Assembly (NCBI GenBank): GCA_002453155.1
Contig: DKGG01000011.1
Coordinates: forward strand, 1-64,000
Length of the DNA stretch: 64,000 nt
Direction of reading: 5' to 3'
Origin: Bdellovibrionaceae bacterium UBA6776
GTDB taxonomy: Bacteria; Bdellovibrionota; Bdellovibrionia; Bdellovibrionales; UBA1609
The notes under the pieces were generated by a model, which ran no database searches, was not told where the DNA came from, and was given only the letters and a program-made list of their open reading frames with translations. The translations under genes were made by a program, and so were the position numbers. Shown here piece after piece: positions 42,737-51,223 of this stretch. Numbering within the stretch: position 1 is the stretch's first letter; each line of letters starts with the position of its first letter.

Positions 42737-45240
42737 TGATAGAGCTACTGAAGTCAGGGAAAGAGCAAGGCGGAGACGAAATTCATCAAAAGCAAAAGGA
42801 AAGAGAAAGTCAGCAAATCAGTGGAAGGACGGTCTCTTTATTGAAAAAACTAAAAGAGGTCCGTCAAAGGCTCAGTCCACTTTGGGATGTTCGCGATTAT
42901 GTGGCTGTGAACCCGTTTTTCGGATTTCGTCAAAAAACTTTCCTTGAGACCGCGAGGTACATCAATGAAGTTTCAAATTTGAATCTCTATCCTAAAAAAT
43001 CCTTTTTCAAAAAGAAGTACCAAAACGGCGAAATCACTCGAGAAGACTTGCAACTAGCAATTGATCAGTTCTTAGACGTTTCAGCCACAAGAGATCGCAA
43101 AAAAATCGATGTGAGTGATCTTCTGGAATTCATCCACCAGAATTCCTCAGAGAATAACCTTCAAAAAATTTTCGCAGTCAGTGATCGCTTTGATTGCGAA
43201 AATGAAAGCAAAGTGACAGAGCGAATCGCGAATGAAATTTCTCTTTGGGCCTCTGCATATTTTGACGAAACGCAAGCGGTTTGGTCCATGCCCAAAGAGG
43301 GATTGCGTTTTTATTCTTGGTGGAAATCTTTGGCTCAGTTTGACAGTGCGACATTTGAAAACGGAGTTTCTGTCAAAGAATGGGCAAGAACTCTACCAGA
43401 GGATCCGGAAAAAGCACTGGAAGAATTGACTCAGATCCTCATGGAAAAAGCAGATCTAAGTGCAGAGTCCTTGGGAGATTATTTTTATCGCCTTCTGTTT
43501 TCGATCCTTGGATGGGCTTCTTTCTTTCAACGAATCGAATTTGAGGCAGATCGCTCCGGAGATTTTACTGAACTTAATGCTAAAGGGGGATTGATCGATA
43601 TTCTTGTCGTAAGAATGACCTACGATATTCTTTTCATCGATCAAATTTCAGATCGGACCCTGAAATCTAAAGTTTTGAAGCATCAAGTTGATAAGGAATT
43701 GGAATTCCAGAATGTTTGGCTTGAAGCTGCTGAAATTGCCTATCGAAATAAGATTGAAAGACTTCTGATCAGTTCTCGGTCCAATCGAAACTTTAAGAAT
43801 CACTATGATGCTCAAATGGCATTTTGCATTGATGTTCGCAGTGAAGTGATGCGCAGGCATATTGAAAGTCTGGCTCCAAACATTCAAACAATCGGATTTG
43901 CAGGATTTTTTGGAATGCCCATTTCCTTTAAGGCCTTTGGTCATCACGGAGCTGATCAAAACTGCCCCGTCCTTCTCAATGCGCCGGTTCAGGTTTGTGA
44001 AGAAGCCACGAGCTGCGAAGAAGACCTTAGCCAAAAAAAGAGCGCATTTGTTGAACGAAAGAGTCATTTAAAAAGTATCCAGTACTCTGCAAATTCGGGA
44101 TTTTCGTTTGCTGAAACTCTGGGCTTTGGATACGCATGGAAGATCTTAAAGTCAGGTTTAGGTTTATCCAAACCAAACATCAACTTGCGAGACATGGGTC
44201 TTTCTGTGTCGGACAAAAGGAAACTTCATTTGAATCTTATCGAGATTCCTTTGAAAACCAAAGTTAGACTGGCACACTCCGCGCTCAAAAATATGTCATT
44301 AACATCCAATTTCGCAAAATATGTATTTTTCTTTGGGCATGGAAGTGAATCAGCAAACAACCCCTACGAATCTGCATTGGATTGTGGAGCTTGCGCCGGT
44401 CACAACGGACATGCCAACGCGAAGCTTCTGGCCGCAATTTTGAATGAAAGCCAGGTTCGACAAGAACTTCGAGCAATGGGCATTGAAATTCCCAATGAAA
44501 CTGTATTTCTGGCGGGTTGGCACAATACGACTAAGGACATTTTAGAATTCGATAGGATCGAGTCCCTGAGCTCGGAAGAACTTTTAGACCTCGAGAAGTA
44601 TTCAAAGATCTTTGAAAAGGCAGGCGAAAACAGTCGCACGGAGCGAGCGCAGATTCTTCCAGGTGCAGCTAAAGATAATGGCCGTGAGCTTGAAGAGGAA
44701 TTTCGTTTAAGGGCCAATGATTGGTCTGAACTTCGACCGGAGTGGGGTTTGGCAAGAAATGCGTGTTTCGTCGTTGGACGAAGGGAACTCACTCGAAATT
44801 TAGATCTCGAGGGGAGAGCTTTCCTTCACGATTATGACTTTGCAAAGGATTCCGATCTTTCCGTGTTGGAGTTGATCATGACGGCTCCTATGATCGTAAC
44901 AAACTGGATCAACATGCAGTATTATGCCAGCACCATAAACCCCGAGAAGTTTGGGACTGGAAATAAAACTCTGAACAATGTGATGGGTGGAATAGGTTGT
45001 ATTCAGGGTAACGAAAGCGATCTTTTAGGGGGCCTTTCGGAACAGTCTGTTTGGTATCAGGGTGAATATTTTCACGAGCCGCTTCGGCTTCAAGTCTTTA
45101 TAGAAGCAGATTTGTTTTCCATTCAACAAATCGTCGAACGACACGAGATGGTTCGAGATTTAATCTCTAATAACTGGCTTAAAGTGATATCAATCCACCC
45201 TGAAACGGGGGAAATGAATCCCTTTCAACGCAAATTATAG
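42736..45240 (+). CDS. dabA: DabA, zinc enzyme subunit of inorganic carbon transporter
   Basis: An 834-residue DUF2309/UPF0753 protein. The putative zinc site is visible: C364 and D366 in AFCIDVRSEV, H535 in FFGHGSESANN, and C550 in LDCGACAGH. The 15-residue H-to-C gap matches the published Halothiobacillus DabA (C351, D353, H524, C539, from memory). DabA is a beta-carbonic-anhydrase-like enzyme working one-way with DabB at the membrane. GTG start overlapping the dabB stop. Likely supports anaplerotic carbon use, since no carbon-fixation genes lie nearby. Confidence 0.9.
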   Translation: MIELLKSGKEQGGDEIHQKQKERESQQISGRTVSLLKKLKEVRQRLSPLWDVRDYVAVNPFFGFRQKTFLETARYINEVSNLNLYPKKSFFKKKYQNGEITREDLQLAIDQFLDVSATRDRKKIDVSDLLEFIHQNSSENNLQKIFAVSDRFDCENESKVTERIANEISLWASAYFDETQAVWSMPKEGLRFYSWWKSLAQFDSATFENGVSVKEWARTLPEDPEKALEELTQILMEKADLSAESLGDYFYRLLFSILGWASFFQRIEFEADRSGDFTELNAKGGLIDILVVRMTYDILFIDQISDRTLKSKVLKHQVDKELEFQNVWLEAAEIAYRNKIERLLISSRSNRNFKNHYDAQMAFCIDVRSEVMRRHIESLAPNIQTIGFAGFFGMPISFKAFGHHGADQNCPVLLNAPVQVCEEATSCEEDLSQKKSAFVERKSHLKSIQYSANSGFSFAETLGFGYAWKILKSGLGLSKPNINLRDMGLSVSDKRKLHLNLIEIPLKTKVRLAHSALKNMSLTSNFAKYVFFFGHGSESANNPYESALDCGACAGHNGHANAKLLAAILNESQVRQELRAMGIEIPNETVFLAGWHNTTKDILEFDRIESLSSEELLDLEKYSKIFEKAGENSRTERAQILPGAAKDNGRELEEEFRLRANDWSELRPEWGLARNACFVVGRRELTRNLDLEGRAFLHDYDFAKDSDLSVLELIMTAPMIVTNWINMQYYASTINPEKFGTGNKTLNNVMGGIGCIQGNESDLLGGLSEQSVWYQGEYFHEPLRLQVFIEADLFSIQQIVERHEMVRDLISNNWLKVISIHPETGEMNPFQRKL

Positions 45241-45260
45241 ATTCAATAACAGGAGGACTT

Positions 45261-45683
45261 ATGGAGCTAGACGTAAAAGCAATTTCACAAAGGAAATATG
45301 ACTTCGTTTGGAGTGATCCCATGCACACCACTTCCGTACAGGTTACTCTCCCAAACTTGGCCCAGCTCGAATGTTCCGTTTGGGGGGATTGGGGAAAGAT
45401 GTATGAGTTCAGGCTCACCGAGGTGGAGTTTGTCACAATCAAATATAATTTTGAGGAAACCAATTACTCGCAAAGGATTTTACAGATTGAATCTCCAATG
45501 GCTGCAAAGGAAAGAGAAATGTTTCCCTTTTTCTTGACCATTGAAGATAGGGAAAAAGGACTGAGGTTTCAGATCTACCTGAGAAAAGATTATGAAATGG
45601 GCAAGGTAGAGGTTCTTCGTAGAGAAGATCGTGTGAAGCTCTTTGAAAGAAAGGATTCTGAAATCTTCTCTCGAATGGCTTAG
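45261..45683 (+). CDS. Hypothetical protein downstream of dabA
   Basis: A 140-residue soluble protein, mainly predicted beta-strand, with no signal, Cys cluster or known motif. AGGAGG precedes the ATG. It is 20 bases after dabA and 3 bases before the next gene, so it belongs to the dab operon. The family is not recognised. It could be an accessory factor for DabAB, but nothing in its sequence shows that. Confidence 0.6.
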   Translation: MELDVKAISQRKYDFVWSDPMHTTSVQVTLPNLAQLECSVWGDWGKMYEFRLTEVEFVTIKYNFEETNYSQRILQIESPMAAKEREMFPFFLTIEDREKGLRFQIYLRKDYEMGKVEVLRREDRVKLFERKDSEIFSRMA

Positions 45684-45686
45684 GTC

Positions 45687-46559
45687 GTGAATTTGCATCA
45701 TCCCTACAGGGGAGTACACATAGCGTTGAGTACTATGCATGGAAAAGAGCAGATTCTGGGTCCGCTTTTTCAAGAAATTTTTAATGCCAAGGTTCTGGTT
45801 CCCCAGGATATGAACACGGATATATTCGGGACTTTTTCTGGAGAAGTGCCTCGTAAAAAAGACATTAAGGATGTTTTGAGAAAAAAGGCCGACCTTGGAA
45901 TGAGGATTTCCGGTCATAAATACGGAATTGCAAGTGAAGGAAGCTTTGGACCACATCCATGGATTCCCTTTGCTTCCTGCAATCAAGAATTTTTAATCTT
46001 TAAAGACCTTGAGAGGGATATTGAAGTATTTTCGACGGTCATCAGTTTGAACAGTCGAGCTGATTCGATTCAGATTCAGAAATTGAGTGAAGCTCAAGAT
46101 TTTTTCCGAAAAATTGGCTTCGGATCTCAAGGTGTCATTGTGAGGCCCCCAGAGAATCTAAAAAATTGTGAAAAATATATTTTTAAAGGCCTGCGGGAAT
46201 TTCGGGATGTAGAAAGTGCTTTTCTCCAGATCAAGCGAGATCTAAATGTTCAAAAGATCGTTATTGAGACCGACAATCGATGTCATATGAGTCCTCGGCG
46301 TCAAAAAGTCATATTTAATTCAGGACAACTTCTTGTTGAAACGCTATGCTCACTTTGTCCTGAGTGCGGCGTTCCTGGATTTGAGATGTTCGATTATTTA
46401 AGGGGCCTGCCTTGCTCAGAATGCGGAACAAGATCTGACAAACCCCAAAAGGAACTTTGGCGGTGTCCAAGTAAAAACTGCACTTATCAAGAAGAGCGAG
46501 GGCGATTGGACGGACTTCAAAGTCTGGACCCCTCAGAGTGTGATGAGTGCAATCCTTGA
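45687..46559 (+). CDS. Cys-rich protein, DUF6671-like
   Basis: A 290-residue protein. The N-terminal part has YRGVHIALSTMHGKEQILGP and a LVPQDMNTDIFGTF segment. The C-terminal third holds zinc-ribbon-like Cys pairs: CSLCPECGVPGF, LPCSECGTRS, and two more pairs at the end. This matches the DUF6671 layout, whose members I recall near dabA (not searched). The start is a GTG 3 bases after the previous stop. It is probably a cytosolic metal-binding accessory to carbon uptake. Confidence 0.65.
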   Translation: MNLHHPYRGVHIALSTMHGKEQILGPLFQEIFNAKVLVPQDMNTDIFGTFSGEVPRKKDIKDVLRKKADLGMRISGHKYGIASEGSFGPHPWIPFASCNQEFLIFKDLERDIEVFSTVISLNSRADSIQIQKLSEAQDFFRKIGFGSQGVIVRPPENLKNCEKYIFKGLREFRDVESAFLQIKRDLNVQKIVIETDNRCHMSPRRQKVIFNSGQLLVETLCSLCPECGVPGFEMFDYLRGLPCSECGTRSDKPQKELWRCPSKNCTYQEERGRLDGLQSLDPSECDECNP

Positions 46560-46857
46560 AAGTCGCGAGAAAAAGCTAAGAGAGGCCAGTATGGAAAAGT
46601 ACCTCAGCGAAGTAACCCAAATATACCTTAAGTCGGGAAAGCCATTTCCTAGAGACCGTGAAAAGCACCTTCAAGAAAGGAATTTTAAGACAAAATATAA
46701 ACTCTACGACCTGGATGAAAAGAAATTTTCAAAGGCGACAAAGGCAGGCTACAGCGAAAAATTTTCCAATGAGCTCGGAGAAAGCTCAGATTCTAAGTTC
46801 AGTGTGTCCGTGGCTACTGGCAGTGGGGATCTGGAGATTAAAAAGATTCAACAATAA
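46540..46857 (+). CDS. Small charged hypothetical protein
   Basis: A 105-residue, Lys/Glu-rich soluble protein with no recognised domain. It begins inside the last codons of the Cys-rich gene (20-base overlap) with GTG-ATG at 46540, so it is translated as part of the same operon. The overlap argues for real coupling. ATG 46543 is an alternative start. Confidence 0.5.
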   Translation: MMSAILESREKKLREASMEKYLSEVTQIYLKSGKPFPRDREKHLQERNFKTKYKLYDLDEKKFSKATKAGYSEKFSNELGESSDSKFSVSVATGSGDLEIKKIQQ

Positions 46858-46999
46858 CTTGTGGGTTCAGATTTCTTGAAGGCGTCTGAGCTTACCGACA
46901 TAGTTCCAGTGAAAAAAGTATCAGTATCTTTGATTCTAAATTTTAAGAGTGATTTCTTCTGTGGAAATGATAACTAAGAAATAGGAAGAGGGGGTATTC

Positions 47000-47404
47000 A
47001 TGAAAAAATTAATGGTCGTTGGAATGTTGATCGCATCTGTTTTTGGCGTTGGTGCCAGTGCGGACATCATCAATTGCAGTTTTACCGAACCGTTTTACAC
47101 AACCACTTACAGCATGGTTCAGCAAAGCCTGACGGTAAAGGACATCGAAGGCAACGTGTCGGTAATTCCAAATGTGTCCTTTCAAATTATGGGACCTGCT
47201 CATTTTGAACTTTGGGATGCCGATCGAAATGTGCTTCAGGTTTTGATGCTGAATTACAGTGGATCTGATGGAATGAGTGATAACATTTATCCTTATGACG
47301 TGAAGTCATCAGGCAAGGTCTATAACCCTGGTGCAAACGGCGGAATTGGAGGCTGTACTTCCAACTTTCTTCTCATTCCACCAAATCCTGAACCTGGGAA
47401 CTAA
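47000..47404 (+). CDS. Exported hypothetical protein
   Basis: A 134-residue protein with a signal peptide (MKKLMVVGMLIASVFGVGASA). Two Cys lie in the mature part (near 27 and 123) and may form a disulfide. The body is predicted beta. GAGGGGG upstream fixes the ATG at 47000. It is followed by a strong terminator at 47431-47468. Not recognised. Confidence 0.7.
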   Translation: MKKLMVVGMLIASVFGVGASADIINCSFTEPFYTTTYSMVQQSLTVKDIEGNVSVIPNVSFQIMGPAHFELWDADRNVLQVLMLNYSGSDGMSDNIYPYDVKSSGKVYNPGANGGIGGCTSNFLLIPPNPEPGN

Positions 47405-47430
47405 GACTCCATAAAAGAAACTTGTTTTTT

Positions 47431-47468
47431 AAATCTCACACTCTGAAAATGGGTGTGAGATTTTTTTT
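47431..47468 (+). terminator. Intrinsic terminator
   Basis: AAATCTCACAC (47431-47441) pairs with GTGTGAGATTT (47453-47463), an 11-base stem with an 11-base loop, followed by an eight-T run (47461-47468). It ends the exported-protein transcript. Confidence 0.85.
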
Positions 47469-47483
47469 ATGAGGGGAGCAAAA

Positions 47484-47852
47484 GTGAAGTACTTGGGTAT
47501 TTTTTTGATGTTTTTAGTTTCTTGCACACAAAAAGACGCTCCCAAAATGTCCGTTGAAGAATACGACAAAAACACTCAGCTGATACTTCAAGTCTCTGAG
47601 AAGTTTATGGACGATCCCGATGTAGAAAAGCTCCATAAAGTGATTGTGGATTTTCAATTTTCCCGTGCAGTCACTTGTGATGATGTGGACGGAGAGTGCC
47701 GCAAATACAGCAACTTCCTGCAAATGCTGATCGATGATTCTAAAAACGGTGAGTTTTCTCCCGAAGAGCGAGTCGCTCATGTCAAAGCTTTTGAAGATTT
47801 AAAAAAGTCCATCAAATCCAGTCGCGAAGTTTTGGAAAAATTAAACAACTAG
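47484..47852 (+). CDS. Small lipoprotein
   Basis: A 122-residue lipoprotein: MKYLGIFLMFLVSCTQKD has lipobox LVSC. The mature part is helical and highly charged, with a Cys pair (TCDDVDGEC) near the middle. The GTG at 47484 follows AGGGGAGC; a start at 47469 lies inside the terminator's T-run and is unlikely. Converges with the chemoreceptor gene. Function unknown. Confidence 0.7.
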   Translation: MKYLGIFLMFLVSCTQKDAPKMSVEEYDKNTQLILQVSEKFMDDPDVEKLHKVIVDFQFSRAVTCDDVDGECRKYSNFLQMLIDDSKNGEFSPEERVAHVKAFEDLKKSIKSSREVLEKLNN

Positions 47853-48958
47853 CCTTCAACCAGTTTTAAAAAGGAATGGATCATTCCTTTTAGCTTTGCT
47901 GAACCGGCACTTAAATTTTGAGCTGAATCTGCGATTTCGTTGGCAGCCACAGAGTTTTTTTGTGTGGTGGATTCCATTTCATAAATCGACTTCACCATTT
48001 CGGAAATTCCCTTTTCTTGCTCCAGTGATGCTTGCTCGATGGTGACCATTTTCTCCTCCATCTGAACAGAAGTTTGGGCCAATTCGTCGAGCATTTGCTT
48101 CGTTGCAGAGATAGCTCTAGAACTCTCGACAATTCTTTCCTCAGAAGATTTCACCAAGTCATTTGCTTTACTCTGGCTTTCCTTAACGACGGAACTAACC
48201 TCTACAATGCTTTGTTCGACAATTTCAAAAATATCGGCTGCGGCGGACCCACTCATTTCTGCCAAATTTCCAATTTCTTGGGCCACAACAGCAAAACCTT
48301 TACCATGTTCTCCGGCGCGTTCAGCTTCAACAGAGGCATTGAAAGACAGCAATTTCGTTTGAAAGACGATATCGTGAATGGCCTTGGTTTTTTCCTGAAT
48401 TTGAGAAATGATTTCTACAATGTTCGCAAATTTCTGATTATTTTCGCGAAGTTGATCCACAGATCCTTTCGTACTGGATTCCAATTTTTCGACAGAGGCA
48501 GCTGCCGACTGAGCGACTTCACCTCCTTCAAGAGCCTTTTTCCGATTGGATTGAGCCAAATCTTTTGCAGCGGTGACCGCGTTGATGTTTTGGCTGACCA
48601 TGGATTTTAACTCCTCGGTTGAGGAAGAGGCCTCCGCCAAAAAGGAACTTTGCTCCATAACAGCACTTGCTACCGCTTCACTGAGATCGGCCAAGGCTTT
48701 GGAAGTACGTTCGACAGAATCTCCCTCTGGCGTAAGCTCCATTTTCACCAACGCTTTGAGGTCTCGGATCAGCATGCGTTTAACCAACCAGAAGGAGATC
48801 ACGCCAATCATAGATCCAGCGATTACACAGCCGAGGCTAAACCAAAGCTTGAGGCCGGGAAGAAATTCCACAAAAAATCCCGCATAAATCGGAAAGATTA
48901 GGCCCATTAAAATTCCAAAGGAAAGCATGCTCAGTTGAAGGCGTCGAAGAATAGACAT
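47849..48958 (-). CDS. Methyl-accepting chemotaxis protein without sensor domain
   Basis: A 369-residue chemoreceptor. Two membrane helices (about 10-30 and 36-60) are joined by a very short loop, so there is no periplasmic ligand domain. The signalling tip is intact: SVEAERAGEHGKGFAVVAQEIGNLAE (shown in part), and adaptation helices flank it. It should signal to CheA/CheW and sense membrane state or an intracellular cue, as its input domain is missing. No che genes are nearby. Confidence 0.85.
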   Translation of the reverse strand: MSILRRLQLSMLSFGILMGLIFPIYAGFFVEFLPGLKLWFSLGCVIAGSMIGVISFWLVKRMLIRDLKALVKMELTPEGDSVERTSKALADLSEAVASAVMEQSSFLAEASSSTEELKSMVSQNINAVTAAKDLAQSNRKKALEGGEVAQSAAASVEKLESSTKGSVDQLRENNQKFANIVEIISQIQEKTKAIHDIVFQTKLLSFNASVEAERAGEHGKGFAVVAQEIGNLAEMSGSAAADIFEIVEQSIVEVSSVVKESQSKANDLVKSSEERIVESSRAISATKQMLDELAQTSVQMEEKMVTIEQASLEQEKGISEMVKSIYEMESTTQKNSVAANEIADSAQNLSAGSAKLKGMIHSFLKLVEG

Positions 48959-49052
48959 AGAGTCAAATTTTATTGAGTCTTTTGAGAATTGTCACATTTT
49001 GTATGTTCGGTACAATGACTGAGGTCCAGAAGGATCAATTGGGGAGTTCACC

Positions 49053-49838
49053 TTGGGTGTAGCCGTTTCACAGCCCGCGATATTTTTAGGTCATGGTTCC
49101 CCCATGAATGCCATCAACGAGAACGATTACACACGGGCGCTTAAGGGATGGAAGAAGCCAGAGCTTCCACCGAAGGCGATCCTGGTGATTTCAGCCCATT
49201 GGGAAACCGAAGGGACCTGGATCACGGGAATGGACCACCCGCAAACCATCCATGACTTTTTTGGATTTCCTAAAGCGCTCTTTGAGGTTCAGTGCCCAGC
49301 TCCTGGGGATGGGAAATTGGCTCAAAAAATTGCGACCGATTTGCCAGATCAAAATATCCAAGTGGATCAGGAAGCTTGGGGCTTGGATCATGGAACTTGG
49401 GCCGTCCTCTGTCACATTTATCCTGAGGCAAACATTCCGGTGCTTCAGTTGAGCTTGGACAAAAAGAAATCGCTCAAAGAGCATTATGAATTGGGAAGAC
49501 AGCTCAATTATTTAAGAGATGAAGGTGTGATGATTTTAGGAAGTGGAAATATTGTTCACAACCTTAGAGCCATTGACTGGAATCTCAATGCAAAACCCCA
49601 TCATTGGAATGTGGAATTTGATGAGTGGGTGGCCAAACATCTGGAAGATAAAAATTTTCAGCCCCTGGTGGAATCTCCTTTGAAGTCTGAGGCGGGTCGT
49701 TTGAGCATTCCCACTCTAGAGCACTATTTGCCTCTCTTGTATGTGATTGGGGCTGCGGACCCAAGGGATTCTTTGGACTACCTCTTTGAGGGCTACCAAA
49801 ATGCGTCTATGTCCATGCGCTGTTTGAGTTTTGGATAG
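49053..49838 (+). CDS. ygiD: DODA-type extradiol dioxygenase, YgiD-like
   Basis: A 261-residue protein of the LigB superfamily: FLGHGSPMNAI, ISAHWETEG, GSGNIVHNLRAI and a later LEHYLPLLYV segment carry the conserved His residues of the metal site. Homologues open catechol rings, such as 4,5-DOPA, or act on related diols in the cytosol. The TTG start follows GGGGAG. Located just upstream of the frameshifted channel gene in the same direction. Confidence 0.85.
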   Translation: MGVAVSQPAIFLGHGSPMNAINENDYTRALKGWKKPELPPKAILVISAHWETEGTWITGMDHPQTIHDFFGFPKALFEVQCPAPGDGKLAQKIATDLPDQNIQVDQEAWGLDHGTWAVLCHIYPEANIPVLQLSLDKKKSLKEHYELGRQLNYLRDEGVMILGSGNIVHNLRAIDWNLNAKPHHWNVEFDEWVAKHLEDKNFQPLVESPLKSEAGRLSIPTLEHYLPLLYVIGAADPRDSLDYLFEGYQNASMSMRCLSFG

Positions 49839-49858
49839 ACATTAGAAAAGAGGATTTC

Positions 49859-50448
49859 ATGGCGACGGTTGCAATTGGAAAAATCGGCTAGAAGCTTTTA
49901 GCGATGGCGTGCTTGCCATTGTCATTACGATTATGGTTTTGGAACTGAAAGTTCCCCATGGGGATTCCTTTGAAGTGCTTCAAAATCTTTTTCCGGTCTT
50001 TTTAAGCTATATTTTGAGTTTTGTTTACATCGCGATCTACTGGAACAACCACCATCATATGATTCACACTTGCAAATCCGTCACCGGTGGAATTTTGTGG
50101 GCAAATCTTCATTTGCTCTTTTGGCTTTCATTGGTTCCATTTTCCACGGGTTGGATGGGGGAAAATCATTTCACGTCCGTCCCAACACTTCTTTATGGAT
50201 TGAATCTTCTTTTTGCGGCACTTGCTTACTTTGTTTTGCAAAGGACGATCATTCACAGTCAGGGAAAGAATTCCATTCTTAAGAAGGCCATTGGATCCGA
50301 TTGGAAGGGAAGAGTCTCTCCTTTGATCTACAATGCAGCCATTGCCGCGTCCCTTTGGACCCCTATGGTGGCTCTGCTTCTTTATGCCTTGCTGGCATTG
50401 ATCTGGATTGTGCCGGATCAAAGAATCGAAAAGGTTTATCGGCAATAA
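49859..50448 (+). pseudogene. TMEM175-type potassium channel, 5' frameshift
   Basis: From codon EAFSDG (49891) to 50448 the frame encodes a TMEM175/DUF1211 protein of about 186 residues, with the signature FSDGVLAIVITIMVLELKVP. The ribosome site AGAGG and the ATG at 49859 are in another frame: that frame reads MATVAIGKIG and stops. One more A in the A-run at 49879-49883 would give MATVAIGKNRLEAFSDG, the usual family N-terminus. The long frame otherwise starts only at a GTG (49909) inside the conserved FSDG motif, with no ribosome site. So the gene is either misread or phase-variable, or it is dead. FSD is part of the channel core. Confidence 0.75.
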
Positions 50449-50555
50449 TGTCGAATTTCCTCTAAGGAATAAAGTAAAGAAGGAATTACCAAGCAAAGAT
50501 CTGCGTGATTCCAAGGACTTCTCTTGCTAGGTTCAATCCCATAGTGGGGGCCCCA

Positions 50556-50786
50556 GTGAGTCGCAATATCAAAGCCGTTATTTTTGGAATTTTAATGATC
50601 AGTCTTTCTTCGGCAGCCCGTGAGGGCCTGATGGAAGGCGCTTTTATCAATGAATTCACTCCCTATCATCAAGTGTTGGTTCGAGAGGCCAAGGACTTAC
50701 AAGACTTCTATGTTTCTGACTACTTGGGAATGTGGGAAGACCAAGATCTAAATGTCCTTCGCCGATGGTGGGCCGTTCGTCTATGA
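50556..50786 (+). CDS. Small exported hypothetical protein
   Basis: A 76-residue protein with a signal peptide (SRNIKAVIFGILMISLSSA). The mature part of about 55 residues is charged, with Trp near the end (MWEDQDLNVLRRWW). The GTG at 50556 is preceded by GGGG; the start is uncertain. Its TGA overlaps the next ATG (ATGA at 50783), so the two genes form a unit. Not recognised. Confidence 0.55.
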   Translation: MSRNIKAVIFGILMISLSSAAREGLMEGAFINEFTPYHQVLVREAKDLQDFYVSDYLGMWEDQDLNVLRRWWAVRL

Positions 50787-51193
50787 AAAACCTCAGAGGA
50801 ATTAAGGTGATTGGAGTCGTAAATTTGGTAGCAGCTCTTGTCCACCTCCTGTTTTGGGCGTTGGCCCTGTCTCAATTGGTGCCAATCCTTCAAAGTCCTA
50901 TGGAGTCCGCTTTGGCAACGACCATGGGAATTGGAGTTGCTGATCTTCTTATTTCGGTGCCCTTATTGTTGATAGGATCACTGGGTTTAATGAAAGGAAG
51001 GACTCTTGGGTGGATGTCAGCACAAATGGCCCATGTTCTTTATTTTTATTCGATGACTTTTGTAAGTGTGAGGGATTTTTTGGTGGGTGAATTTTCACCG
51101 GGAACCTTTGTCTTTTTGCCCTTCATGCTCTTTGCGGTTTGGGCCACCCTCTATCTTTGGAAGAAAAGATTCTATTTTTTCACTGTGTCTTGA
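50783..51193 (+). CDS. Four-helix membrane protein
   Basis: A 136-residue protein with four hydrophobic helices: about 9-30, 50-70, 80-98 and 110-128. No known motif. The ATG at 50783 overlaps the stop of the preceding small exported protein in ATGA and is preferred over an upstream open frame. Function unknown. Confidence 0.65.
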   Translation: MKNLRGIKVIGVVNLVAALVHLLFWALALSQLVPILQSPMESALATTMGIGVADLLISVPLLLIGSLGLMKGRTLGWMSAQMAHVLYFYSMTFVSVRDFLVGEFSPGTFVFLPFMLFAVWATLYLWKKRFYFFTVS

Positions 51194-51223
51194 TTTTAAG
51201 GCATTTCTTATAACAATGGACCT

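Noticed and set aside
48032..48610. Plus-strand frame of 192 codons
   Set aside because: It is antisense to the chemoreceptor signalling domain; its make-up is a mirror of that coding sequence.
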